From Eumeta japonica (taxonomy: Eukaryota > Arthropoda > Insecta > Lepidoptera > Psychidae): a DNA stretch of 64,000 nucleotides. Location: assembly GCA_005406025.1 (NCBI GenBank), contig BGZK01000729.1:124001-188000 (forward strand), read 5' to 3'. Position numbers and translations under genes: made by a program. Below, in pieces: positions 48,990 through 60,187 of this stretch (positions within the stretch are counted from its first letter, which is position 1; the number at the start of each line of letters is the position of its first letter). Below the pieces are notes generated by a model. That model ran no database searches. It worked only from the letters and a program-made list of their open reading frames with translations, and was not told where the DNA came from.

Positions 48990-49215
48990 TACGAGCTCGC
49001 ACCTGAGCGGTCGCTGCAAAAAGCAAGTTTCAAACGCGTTCAATATTCGGTTCGTGACCTCACACCGCTCAAATGCGATTTCGACCACGCGTCACACGAA
49101 ATAAGTTCAGTGCCACAACATTCGTCCCGAGCGCGCTGTCCACATGCTAATGGCGGCCGGCGCGGGGCGGCTGCGACCGCCAATTAGTCATAGAGAGTGC
49201 CTTATTAGTGTTCGT
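48990..49215. promoter_or_regulatory. CpG-bearing island
   Basis: CG dinucleotides are frequent (ggcggccggcgcggggcggc at 49153-49172; cgagcgcgctgtcc before it). AT-rich DNA lies on either side. Candidate regulatory island; no exon recognised. Confidence 0.33.
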
Positions 49216-49819
49216 AAGTCGTGCCTTGAATGTGACAGTGCGAAGCCGCTTAGAGGTTCTGTTTGAATCATAACTTTTGTTTCAGGTTTACTGAGTGCGT
49301 ATCGAAATTGCTGTAATAACGCACTCGTGATATCATTTCTTTGGACTCTGAACTATAAGTTAAGTGAATTCATGAGTCAGAACTAACCGCAACTTTGTGC
49401 GTTTGCTTATATTCTGACCATTCTATGACATTTGCTTAATGTAACTGATTACAAAATAACATATACATCCACAGTAAGGTGTATGTAAATAGAAATAAAT
49501 TATTATTAATATAAATAATAATGTATTTCTCAAATCAAATTTGCAAAGTTCATAAATTTACATAACAGAATAAACATAACTGAACGAAAAATATTTAGAT
49601 AGCTATTAGCCCCTCACTACGCAGTATCTGTCCGGTGGCAGTGGATTATAGCTTTGAAAATTTGCCTGAACTGAGGCAACTATATTTTTTTTTAAACGTA
49701 TGAAATGTCTTTATAGAAAAGTAAACAATATCAACAACAGTAGCATTAATTACATAAAAAATACCAGAAATATTGGGTGAGCCTCATTACCCAGGAACCC
49801 GTTGAAAGTTTTCAGTATG
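49216..49819. other. Unassigned AT-rich stretch
   Basis: No gene or named repeat. Confidence 0.4.
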
Positions 49820-51170
49820 ATCATAACTTCACAGCATGGTCGGAAGTCTAACGATCAGCATAATCTTACTGATTTAGAACAATTTTTGATGCCGGAAACA
49901 CTGGCTACCCGATCATATAAATGGCGTAAATTGTTGAGGAAAGATTTGATTCGGTGGGTTTTCATTTTTAAACCCCTTTGTGAGCATATTAAGGTACTCA
50001 CAGGATTTCCGAACTTGTATATGTTTTGTATTTTTGTGGATACCTTCAGAATATAATTTGCATGCACTAAGAATTTTGGCCTCTTCTTACAATCAATGTG
50101 AGAAATAACGAAAGGACTTTTGCATCATAACCTTCAAAACAATTCTTTGTGAACTTTTAATGTGAATTAAGCAATAGAATGCTCGCGCTGTCCCGCATCA
50201 TGACGCAGTTTATCAAAATAGTTTGACATAAGGCCATGTAGCTGATTTTCTGCAGCTTTTCTGAGCAGCTTTATGATGTAGATTAACTTACGCGTCTTGT
50301 GCCATCAATGTGGACTGCAAAGGTTAATTTTTCATCTAAAATAATCTCCAAATAGCGAATAGTTGGCAATACCTGAATCTATATAATTAAAATCAGACTG
50401 CAGAGTTCTACACAAAAATGGACGTTCAAAAATAGATACTCATGGGTGTGGGTTGGGACTATAGTTATATAAAAACACAGAAGTGCAATCGTCATCGACA
50501 CATGGAGGGTGAGCGAGAGAGCATCCGACCAGTGCGAGAAGATGGACATACTAGCTTCCACTTCTAGGTGGTTCTCATGCCAAGTTTTACCAGAGAAGTT
50601 TATAGTGTACACATGCTTTCAACATATGTCGTAAGCATGTGGTAATGATAAAGATGTTAAATCATTAACATAGGCTCAAAAAAAGAAACTACTCTGTAGT
50701 ACACCAAAAGACATGAATCGTGAACTATTTTCTTCGAAACCATCCGATGTATTACTTTCCATGACTCAAGTAATTTGAAAACCAGCTAAAGTTCTCACCT
50801 CGTACCATCAAAATCTTTATTTTTTTCAGCAGTATTGGCGCAGACAATATATTGAAAGCTTTTGGTAGGTCCGAGAAGATTTTGATGCGATGTTGATGCG
50901 AAAGGCAGCTTAATACCCAGCGGTACTTTCCAACAGCAGGGAAACTGCATCCTCGATGGATTTGTTCTCTCTAAAACAACCATTTTAGACAATAAACCGT
51001 GTTTTTCAAAGAAAGCCTTCAATCGAAAGCACACCAAACGTTGAAGTAATTTTGATGGAATATCTAAAAGGAAATGAGACTAAAGTTGTTGGTTATCTTT
51101 GGGACCTTCCTTGTGAGGTGTGTAACCGCAATAGTCTTCTAGTTCTCCGGAAACTTGTGCAAAGATAAAC
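49820..51170 (-). pseudogene. LINE reverse transcriptase relic (jockey/CR1-like), minus strand
   Basis: Reading the minus strand with frameshifts gives RT in the correct order. It starts with an 'itNNfslIS' remnant of N-Y-R-P-I-S near 51085-51110, and a K-L-L-Q-R-L-V then F-F-E-K-H-G-L-L-S-K block (51037-50990). Next are L-P-K-A-F-N-I-L (~50865-50842), M-V-R-G-E-N-F-S-W-F-S-N-Y-L-S (~50812-50768), and a degraded V-P-Q-G-S remnant (~50705). I-N-F-S-G-K-T-W-H-E-N-H-L-E follows the lost catalytic box (50606-50565). Then come a Y-L-E-I-I-L-D-E-K-L-T-F-A-V-H-I-D-G block (~50360-50305) and R-I-V-L-K-V-M-M-Q-K-S-F-R-Y (~50140-50098). It differs from the 8.1 and 12.8 kb LINE. Open frames at 50379-50612 and 50795-51037 are parts of it. 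Confidence 0.78.
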
Positions 51171-52113
51171 TCAGATTAAATATTGCAATATTTGTATATA
51201 TGCGCTTCTTTGTGTTTATTAAACAGCATTTTCGAATGTCAAACGCATCCGAGCCACTGGAGTAGGTGGTGACGTATACTCGATAGACATTATTTATTAT
51301 TTGTTTTCATTATTGTTGAAAATAATATTATATTGCTGTTTGACATTAATATATGTTACTGATATTAGAACTATTGGAAAAATAAAGTTAAACATAAAAG
51401 TAAAAATTTTCAAAATATTTTTAACGAGGTTTGTTAATTTCACATCCAAATTTCTTTTTGGTTATAGCTCTTATTAAAGCAAAATATTTGACGTTTATTA
51501 CAAATTAAATTACATTATTCTACATTAAAATTGACAAATGATTGATAAACTTGAAAACAAAGTTAAAAAAAGCTTACGTGAAGGTATACAGCCACAACAT
51601 CTTATAAACTAATTTCAGATAACTTTGAATGACAATCTAAATCTAATCTAAATCTAAAAAAGGAAATTAAAAAAAAATCCTTTTTGGATTGGCTGGATCA
51701 TTTATTACTTTATACCTCTTTTGTTTCATAAAAAGGATTTAATATTTTTATTCCAACAATTACTCTCGTTGGTACACTGATGGAACATGGCACACAACAA
51801 GACATAAATGCTCACATCCGGGTAACAATATCAGATAATTAAATCTATAAAAAAAATAATTTACAAATAAATGGTTCGACTAGTAATCCAATTTATGTAA
51901 GAGCATAATGACTTAATATTTTATCAAATATTAAATCAGATTCAATCAAGATTCTACAAATTCCTATTTAAAAAAATTATTAAATGAAAGATTGCGATGA
52001 AAAGAAAATAAAATCGAGGCAATTCTATGAGTTTTGATTTAAAAAAAAAATGAAAAAGCCTTATATTTCTTGCTTCTCACAACGTAAAGTACATAAATAA
52101 GAACAATGTATAT
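51171..52113. other. AT-rich stretch, nothing recognised
   Basis: No gene or named repeat between the LINE relic and the long-TIR element. Confidence 0.4.
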
Positions 52114-52544
52114 TAGTCTAAGAGCCCGTGAACAGCAGACTGTATGTATTTTACCAAAGGTGATATTCTGGTCAGAGACCCTCCTATAGATGCCCAACAC
52201 GAATTGAGGAATCACTAAGCCCAACGCAGGTAGCTATGACGTCACTCAGGTAAGACAGGTGCGTAAATTATACTAAATTCAAAAGTATTTTACCAAAGCT
52301 GCCATTTGGTCACAATAACAATTATAATAAATACAGCGAGAAAAATTAATGGCAGACGATTTTTTTGGTTTTAAACTCGTGGCAGACGCTTTTGAAAATT
52401 TGAAAAAAAATATTTTTCAAAAGTATTTTAACAAATCTGATTTTTATATATGTTATTTGGGATGGTATTACTAGTTTATTTTCGAAACGGCAGACGTTTA
52501 CACCGGTTATAATACTGCGGCAGACGACAATATATACTGACAGT
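52114..52544 (+). repeat. Left terminal inverted repeat
   Basis: 431 bp. ggcagacg lies at 52351, 52381, 52489 and 52519: two pairs, each spaced 30 bp, 108 bp between pairs. gtattttaccaaag lies at 52146 and 52285, with a variant gtattttaacaaat at 52423. These ordered motifs look like protein-binding repeats. Confidence 0.95.
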
Positions 52545-52773
52545 ATGAACAGATGTACCTACTGTAATTATTTCTATTTCTATAATTGCTGCATGCAAGT
52601 CGATAAATTATGAAAAATATAAGAGAAAAATTATATTTTCAACTTTATAATAATGAATGGGGAAGACGGATTATTTATAAATTAACAATAATAACAATAT
52701 TCCGTTAATTGATCTTAATTAAAATATGCTTAAAGGTTTTATTGATACACTTATTTAGTGATGGTTTTTACGG

Positions 52774-54440
52774 TTATAATTCATCAGTTTCATCGTCGGA
52801 ATCATTCCCATAGTGATAACGTTCATCATCTCGGTCATTTTGTTCATCATCTCGGTCATTTTGTTCATCATCTCGGTCATTTTGTTCATCATCTTCGTTG
52901 TCGTCTGTAAAAAAAATAATTAATTAATTTTTCTAGTGAGCAATTTAAGTATAAAATCGTATATAGTATAATAGAATTACCAGAAACATCTTTGATGAAA
53001 TCACTAATTAAACGTGGTAAATGATCTCCTTCAAACCACTTGAACACGTATGATGTATCTTGTTGTTCCCAACCATATTCTAGTGGGTTTATTCATAGGA
53101 TTATTCAGTGTTGCATTTTTCCAGATGCTAGCAATATAATGAGCCCTTAAAAACTGTTGGTAAAGTTCAGCTTTTCATGGAGGTATTGAACTAACGTCAA
53201 AGTTTACAACTTTTTTATTGAAATTTTCATTCAAGTCTGAAGCTTTGTAATTATTGCCAAATAGTTGAAAACGACTATCATCAACGTCTTTGCATTTCTT
53301 GGTGTTATACACGTGACAAATAAATTCTTGAAGAATATCAAACAATGATTCTAATAATTCCGGTGTTAATTCAGCGTCGTTTCCCAATGTATCAAAAGCT
53401 TTTTGAAATTCAATATTTTTCTTTAACCAGGTAAACGGTCGTTTCTTTCCTTTATTAAAAAAGGCAGGGTTAAAATCACATCCCGTGAATGCGTGGAAAC
53501 CAATCAAGCTTTTTGTTAATAGTTCACCGTTTTCCTTATAAATTTTCGTAATATCAATGAATCTTTCATGGTTTCCGGTCCCAATGAGCATCCAAATACG
53601 AGACAACTGATTTTTTAAGTAAACCATATTGCCAAGCATTATTATTAAAATATCTGTGTCCGAACCTCTAATAACAATATTGGACGTGTCTGGAATACTG
53701 CATACGTGATAAATTATTTTAGTATCAGCTTCTTCGTGTGATGGACAGCAGAGATCATCAACAATACTCGATTCAACAATTCCATTATTCGCTTTGTAAA
53801 AATAACAGTCGCGAAAGTTTAGATGTATCAACTTAGTGCCAAGGAACGGAATTACTTCACTAGTAGCCCAATGTTTAATAAAAAAATCTATTAAAGCTTC
53901 TTTAAATCTGATGTTTTTTAACTCCTTTGAGAAATCTGTTGGTCTGACTTGTTCGGGTCCTGCAATTATATATTGTATTTGAATACTCTCAGATCGTAAA
54001 GATCGTTCATTGTCTTTGATGGATGGAGACCAATACTGATCGACGATAACATCAATTCTTTGTCCGGGATATTTTGTTACCATTTGTAAAAATTTTTTGG
54101 AGATGCTACCAAACGTTTTGGCACTTCTTTCATGGAGTGTAATATGAAAACCATCAACAACGAAAACATCAGAAATACGGGCGAATCGTGCTCAATATCT
54201 GCTTCCAAAGCTTTGCAAGTACTGATTTATCAGTTTTATAGATTGTACCATCTGAATGACACAAAGCTAATGGCACAGGTGTTATAGGGTGAGACAAAAT
54301 TTTCATGACGTCAAGTTCATGATTCATAGAGCTTCCCAACACGTGGCCAAATAGATCTCCTGTATTTTAAATTCTTGAGTTTTTCCGCCCACTTTTACGG
54401 ATTTCCGCTTTTCTATTTGGCTGGTAAAATTATGGAGTGG
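52774..54440 (-). pseudogene. FEN1/XPG-like (PIN-fold) nuclease gene, two exons, broken
   Basis: The minus-strand gene lies inside the long-TIR element. Its main open part (53175-54083, 302 codons) contains V-I-V-D-Q-Y-W (residues 12-18), H-E-E-A-D (116-120), S-D-T-D-I-L-I (141-147) and G-F-H-A-F-T-G-C-D-F (195-204), then K-G-K-K. Upstream and in frame is V-V-D-G-F-H (~54152-54135). These match the ordered acidic clusters of FEN1/XPG nucleases (vD..., vfDG, EAEA, DmD, GCDY...G.K), so a metal-dependent structure-specific nuclease is inferred. Exon 1 ends at 52981; intron 52905-52980 (GTAATT...TTTACAG); exon 2 (52774-52904) is an acidic tail with three exact D-D-E-Q-N-D-R repeats, then stop. 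Lesions: frameshifts near 54362, 54215 and 53090, and an in-frame TGA at 53175-53177 with family-like sequence continuing beyond (K-A-E-L-Y-Q-Q-F). The N-terminus above ~54440 is unclear. Similar unnamed proteins are widespread in animal genomes, as I recall. Confidence 0.75.
52821..52893. repeat. 21-bp coding minisatellite (3.5 units)
   Basis: Exact units at 52821-52841, 52842-52862 and 52863-52883, plus gttcatcatc at 52884-52893. The unit is gttcatcatctcggtcatt plus tt. It is in frame (7 codons) in the acidic tail of the nuclease gene. Confidence 0.96.
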
Positions 54441-54740
54441 CGTCTTTTAATCGTTTTATCAAACCGATTGACAGTCGAGGAACACTCTGACAAAAATAAT
54501 TCACGTTTTCGCAGCCAATTTTTCGACGTTCAATAGAAACTCTCTACTTGAACTGTTGCAGCTTTACCAGATGACCAATTCTTACAATGACCATAGGGCG
54601 ACCTTGAATAGAAGAATACCGAGCACGATAGCAAATGCGACAGCAATAGAACATCATAAGAAATAAAGAGAGTGGGAATCACGATACTCCATATACTACT
54701 ATAGCTCGCATACACAACTAATTCTCGAGTGTGTTCGCGC

Positions 54741-55169
54741 ACTGTCAGTATATATTGTCGTCTGCCGCAGTATTATAACCGGAGTAAACGTCTGCCGTTT
54801 CGAAAATAAACTAGTAATACCATCCCAAATAACATATATAAAATCAGATTTGTTAAAATACTTTTGAAAAATATTTTTTTCAAATTTTCAAAAGCATCTG
54901 CCACGAGTTTAAAACCAAAAAAATCGTCTGCCATTAATTTTTCTCGCTGTATTTATTATAATTGTTATTGTGACCAAATGGCAGCTTTGGTAAAATACTT
55001 TTGAATTTAGTATAATTTACGCACCTGTCTTACCTGAGTGACGTCATAGCTACCTGCGTTGGGCTTAGTGATTCCCCAATTCGTGTTGGGCATCTATAGG
55101 AGGGTCTCTGACCAGAATATCACCTTTGGTAAAATACATACAGTCTGCTGTTCACGGGCTCTTAGACTA
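54741..55169 (-). repeat. Right terminal inverted repeat
   Basis: 429 bp, the complement of 52114-52544. One of its four ggcagacg motifs is mutated to ggcagatg (54895-54902). Confidence 0.95.
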
Positions 55170-55552
55170 TATGCAAAATATTCGCTCTTTAAATTTATAT
55201 TCACATTTAGGTACAATGAAAAAACAATTAATAAATATTTCTTATTTATTTGTTAAACAATTACTTATAACTACTATAACTAATTCCAATTACACTTTGA
55301 AAAATAATATGACTAAAAGTTATTATTAAAAATTATATATAATTGAATTAAAGAAATATTAATACTACATGTTTAAGAGTTAGTTATTAGATTATATTAA
55401 TTTGAATTTGATGTTTGTTGGGTAAAATAATATATTAATAAAATTAATTAGATATAGTCAGTGTATGTATTTTTTGTGTCTATGTAATTCAGATTTAATC
55501 CAATGATTTTTACGTTTAGAAAAGATTTGTTTGTTGTTTAGTTAAATGTACA
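55170..55552. other. AT-rich stretch, nothing recognised
   Basis: No gene or named repeat. Confidence 0.45.
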
Positions 55553-55589
55553 ATTTAAAACTAGTTATAATACATAACTAGTTTTAAAT
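55553..55589. repeat. Perfect 16-bp inverted duplication, 5-base loop
   Basis: atttaaaactagttat and ataactagttttaaat pair perfectly around aatac. Confidence 0.95.
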
Positions 55590-56214
55590 GCACTTGATAA
55601 GGTTATTAACAAGGCTATACTGAAGAGCTTGCAATATTTTGTATTGATAATTGAAATTGATGAAAAGTGTGTTACGACAGGATAGCTGTTCCAGCAAAAT
55701 ACACACGTTACATAATAGGTTGCGTGATTGTGAGTTGGGTTTTGGCTGCTGGCAGAATGTTGCTGACCGAATAAACACTTATAAATAGTTGTGAATTACC
55801 TGTGTGCGATTCTCCGAAATCCCAATTACTACATAGACAAAGGGTCGTAAACGCCTAAACATCGAGGTCGCCGCCCGGCGCAGGAGTCCCCGCGGCCGCG
55901 GCGCTCTCTGCATGCAGATAGTGAGATTGAATCATCGCCTACTGATAGCCTAGATTGTGGTCGTATGCCTTATCTTAGGATTTAGGAGGACCGCTTCTCG
56001 GGACTAAAACCATGCATCAAATTTTTTTGTTTCTCGTCAATATAGTTTTTACGTTGCTTACAAAATCGCTGCCTGTTTTGAGCTTATTTGCTTTTTTTCA
56101 TAAGTTCACTCATAGGTCATGAAAAAAACATATTTCAATAGAATGAACAACATCAGATTGAGAATAAACAGATGAGTACGAGGTAGTCGTAACCATAACG
56201 CTGGTTATATTCGA
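55590..56214. other. Unassigned stretch with a small CpG-rich patch
   Basis: 55862-55912 (gaggtcgccgcccggcgcag, then ccccgcggccgcggcgc) is a ~50-bp CG-dense patch. Otherwise nothing recognised. Confidence 0.4.
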
Positions 56215-56557
56215 TGAATGATAACCACAACTACTGTGGTAGAGCCAATTTGTAGCCAACTTGGCTGCAGCACAGAAATGGCCCGGCTCAATCGGCGAAA
56301 CACCATACTCTTATAAAATATGGAAGTGAAGTAGCAGGTTTTGCTGTGACGTTAAGTTTAGTGAGTGATGGTTACAGTGACTCACTCCCCTCGTCCCTCT
56401 CCATCACCCCATTCCCCTTTCCACTAAATATCCCATACCCTCTCAAAAACCGGCGACGCATTTGTGACCCGTCTTTACGGGTGTTCCTGGGCGGCTAATC
56501 TACTCTCTGATGGCACGTCTGCTCGCTTACTCCTTGAATATGCTATACAAAAAAATA
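56215..56557 (+). repeat. LINE 3'-tail repeat (family T), copy 2
   Basis: tggtagagccaatttgtagc, then aacttggctgcagcac, aatggcccggctcaatcgg, a pyrimidine-rich middle, ggcggctaatctactctctg, atggcacgtctgctcgctta, and an A-rich end (acaaaaaaat). The most complete of the three copies. Confidence 0.75.
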
Positions 56558-57394
56558 CTCATGCGCAATTGCTTCAAGATGCGTTCAAGTGAAAACGTTA
56601 AGATTCTTTGGTTGAGATTGAGATGATGTAGTTGGACAGAGAGGTGTCCTAAAAATTACATCTCCAAAGAAGTTCTGTACGTAGGACCGAGCCAATGAAA
56701 CTTGAGACCCTCTCAGAAAACTAAAATCCTTTTATCAAATGTGATCTAACGAAAGCCCCTGTAACTTAAGCGGCAAGTCATAATTTGAATGCCTAACTAA
56801 AATGACGAGTACAGCTTGCTTTGATTGAAATGGACTGTGGGTAGGCATAGTTAAAATTATAATATGAACATATTTTGAAGATCAGATATTTTCAGGGTTT
56901 AAGCCCTATGGGTTTCATTATTAAATTTGTTATCAACAATAACTTACGTCAGTTTTGATATAAATCTGATATAAGGTTATCCTGCGGGAAAAAACCGAAC
57001 GTCTTACCGGTTTATAGAAGTGCAGTCTGCGCACGTCGTCGCCGCCGGCCGGCCACAGCGGCACGATGTCAGCTTTAGAACCTTTTTTCTCTTTCGCTCC
57101 AATTCAAATTATTAAAAAAGATACTGAATTCTTTACAGACATAAGTTAAAATCTAATACCCTGTTCCGCTTAATAGTTGGTTGATAACGAATCAAACAAT
57201 ATTTGTGGTACAAAAAAAGAGCGCTTTGGGCTATACGAAAGCTACGATCTATAAAAATGGAAAATCTTTATATAGAGAAAAATATGTACACTTTATTTTC
57301 AATAAATTTGCGAAAATTCACTGGACTAGCTATAATTATTGTTGTAGCTTTTTTTAGTGACACATTTACGCGCACGTACTTACGCATCCACGGG
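56558..57394. other. Unassigned stretch
   Basis: A small CG-rich patch is at 57030-57068 (gtcgtcgccgccggccggcc). No gene or named repeat. Confidence 0.4.
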
Positions 57395-57403
57395 CTTACG
57401 CAC

Positions 57404-57445
<42 letters not shown>

Positions 57446-57495
57446 GCGCGCGCCCACGCGCACGCACGCACGCACATACACACGCCCACACACAT
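57395..57495. repeat. (CA)n / (CG)n compound microsatellite
   Basis: cgcacacacgcacacacaca, a long ca run, then cgcgcgcgcgcccacgcg and cgcacgcacgca. The 111-codon frame crossing it (57203-57538) is an artefact of the repeat. Confidence 0.93.
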
Positions 57496-57641
57496 ACTGG
57501 TAGGGGAGCCCAAAACGGGATTAAGCGCGGCAGATTAACAAAAGGGAGCATCCTTGTATCCTGTTGAGTACCTCCAGAAAATATGAGCCCGATATATATC
57601 GCCGCCCGTCAAGGACAAGGATTCAGATTAGTAAACATATA

Positions 57642-57689
57642 CCTGCTTACCCTTTAAGAATATACCTATTTCTTAAAAGGGTAAGCAGG
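57642..57689. repeat. Inverted duplication (19-20-bp arms, one bulge)
   Basis: cctgcttaccctttaagaa and ttcttaaaagggtaagcagg pair with one bulged base around a 9-base loop. Confidence 0.92.
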
Positions 57690-57754
57690 GACTGCATATC
57701 TCCATGTGGTGCATACCACATTTTTGAATATCTCTCGTGCTTTACTGACATTCA

Positions 57755-57830
57755 TCAATGTAAGCTCGTCGGTTTCAGGTGCTTAAAATTTGGTCTTTTT
57801 TAATATGAGTGTGCCACCAATTTCGTTTGA
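57755..57830 (-). pseudogene. LINE C-terminal scrap
   Basis: gtaagctcgtcggtttcagg, then gcttaaaatttggtc and agtgtgccaccaattt match the 47.15-47.24 kb LINE fragment base by base with few differences (there gtaagctcgtcggtttcggg). Only ~75 bp remain. Confidence 0.6.
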
Positions 57831-58049
57831 AGTGATCAAAGATCATATTACAAAAGATCCGCTATTGTTTCAATGAATATGAATAATAAATAACGGTAGT
57901 GCTTAGGCTTTCTGTAATAGGTTTAATTTTAGTATTTAATCACTTAAGTACCGTCCTTGCTTTGTTCTCAATACTGACTATCGACTTTTAATGTCAATAT
58001 TATTATATCTCGTAAATTGGTACTAATTATATGAGATAAAAAATTAAAC

Positions 58050-58335
58050 ATCTTGGCTGGCTTGGCGAACTTGGCTGGAGCACGAAAATTGGCAGGTTTG
58101 GCTGATAAGACGCTCACACTTTCACAGAATACGGTCGTGAGTAGACGCTTCCGCTGTAGATTTCGTCCAGTGAGCGAGTTCCGACCGACTCTCCCCTCCA
58201 TCGGACATCCCATTCCTTCTTAAAAGTCCCTATCCCTTCCTCTTCCGTCAGAAATCCTATTTCTTCCTAAAAGATTGGCGAGGGTTGCAAGTGCCCATGG
58301 GCTTCGGTGATCACTATTCTCTAATGATATGCACG
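58050..58335 (+). repeat. LINE 3'-tail repeat (family T), copy 3
   Basis: acttggctggagcacgaaaa, a ctttcacagaatacggtcgt block, cttccgctgtagatttcgtc, pyrimidine-rich middle, and gcccatgggcttcggtgatc, then ctctaatgatatgcacgttc. Degenerate but in the order of copies 1 and 2. Confidence 0.65.
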
Positions 58336-60037
58336 TTCTTTGATCTTTTAAATTCCATCAAAAATATTGAACGTAAAGTATTAATAAAATTTCATTGAAT
58401 ATTTACAGAAATTTCTTTCTTTAGCGCCCGTTCAGTAGTATAAAAAAAGAAAACCGACAAAAAATCATTCTCTTTTTTCATGCTTCTAACATGGCCGAAG
58501 CATTATTATTTCAATAATTTTTGACAAAATGATATCTTTTTTTCATGAGTTGGACTATAATACATTTACTGAATTGTTTTACCTAATTTTAAAATTTTCT
58601 TAGTAATTCTTTTATAAAAACGAATATAAATGCCCAACAAAGATATTAAAAATTTGTAAATGTGGTATTACCTTCCATAATGTGAATTAGAGAACGTAAT
58701 TACAGAATTACAGAATCACTGTTTTTTTTTTGTAATCAAATAAAGAGATATTTTAAAATTTTATTGGGTGCCTAATTGTATCCCTCAATTGTATTAGTTC
58801 ATATTTTTCTTTATTTATATATTATTAAATAAGAATAAGGCAAAGATTTTGAAATCTAATGAAATAAAATGAAGTTGAAAATGAATTAAACGTAACTATT
58901 TCTTAAATATAGATAAAAAAATTAAATCATGAATGTGTACGAAAAATTAATGTGTACGAGTAGAATGTAGTTGTATTTTTATTTTATTTTAAAATAAAAA
59001 ACAAATCTAAAATACTCAGTTGGCATAGAAACATTAACAATGAATATAAATCAAAGTATCAATTTAAATACGTTTCTAAATTACTCTAAAACTGGATAAT
59101 ACGCATAGAGTGGCTTCAATATTAATAAATATGACATTGAGACTAATATTTTTGAATATTCGTAGATATCAAAAATATAACTAAAAAAATGCCTAAATGT
59201 GAAATGTCCTATGAAAATTGATTAGGTGTACACATACACCGAAAGTTCCAGATGATTTGTATTCGTAAATAAGTTAGTGTTAAACAGAATGCAAATTGAA
59301 GGTGAGAAAGATTTTTCTTTAAATGAGAACTGTAAACCTAGATGAAGAAATTGTGAATATCAAAGAAGCTATCCAAAGTTCACTGACATGATGCATTTCT
59401 TAGGGGAAGAATGTTATTCTATAAAGAAGAAATCGTTTTAGATCCAAAAAAGTAAAATGATTTCTTAATCGTAAAATTTAAATTTCTCATATCAACATAA
59501 AAAAAAATAGTTAAGGCCGATTTTTAAAAGTATTTTGCTATTCTAATGTAAATTTAGAATTGGTTAGAAAATACCTTTTCCGTCTGCAAGCATAAACATC
59601 GACTTTTTAAAATTTCTTTTATTTTATTTATTTATTTCCTGTTTTGAAAAAGACTATCAATATAATTTAAGTGCTACAACGATTTATTTGTTTAATTATT
59701 TATAATTAATTATTTATTATGAAAAGTACATGAAAGCAATATTAATTTTAAATTATCATTTCGAAATTAGCGCTTACGCATCAACAGCGCGACACCTGAG
59801 ATGTCTTCATACATAACACTAACTACTTATGGTACTACCAACTTCGAAATAAAAAATTCGACCGAAATTAGTAAAATCTCTCGTAGAATCGAAAACAGGT
59901 ACAAGCAAAAATTTCGTAGCTGAATAAACATTAAATAATTAAGAAAACAAAGTAATTGTTGGAAATATATACATGAAAGTATAAAAAAAAAATATAGTAA
60001 CCAGTGTAAAGTGTCAATAGTGCTGTGATAATGAAAA
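58336..60037. other. Long AT-rich stretch, nothing recognised
   Basis: Extremely AT-rich, with no open frame above 60 codons, no named repeat and no RNA seen. Confidence 0.5.
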
Positions 60038-60105
60038 ATATGATGAGGTTAAGGTGGCATATGATAGGAGAATATGATGAGGTTAAGGTGGCATATGATA
60101 GGAGA
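60038..60105. repeat. Exact 34-bp tandem duplication
   Basis: Two identical 34-base units (60038-60071 and 60072-60105). Each contains atgatgaggttaaggtggca followed by tatgataggaga. Confidence 0.97.
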
Positions 60106-60187
60106 ATAGAAACACGTGTCTCACACCATATGTTTAACGTGTACTAGACGCGAGACACTACCCTGTCTCCGGATTATTAACATAGGC

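Larger units (their letters stand above)
52114..55169. mobile_element. 3,056-bp element with ~430-bp terminal inverted repeats
   Basis: The inverted repeats span 52114-52544 and 54741-55169. By eye they differ at three substitutions and two single-base indels (about 99% identity). Both start tagtctaagagcccgtg. A 3-bp TAT flanks each side (52111-52113, 55170-55172) and may be the target duplication; a TA duplication is also possible. Between the repeats lies one spliced gene on the minus strand encoding a FEN1/XPG-like nuclease. No DDE transposase, tyrosine recombinase, RT or polymerase is seen. Each repeat carries four ggcagacg and three gtattttaccaaag-type motifs. High repeat identity indicates recent insertion or conversion. 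I cannot match it to a named superfamily. Confidence 0.93.

Noticed and set aside
52039..55329. Matching 61- and 65-codon frames at the two ends of the long-TIR element as genes
   Set aside because: They share their first ~37 residues because they lie in the two inverted repeats; no sign they are translated.
57203..57538. 111-codon frame with His/Thr/Ala repeats
   Set aside because: Driven by the (CA)n microsatellite; flanks show no domain.
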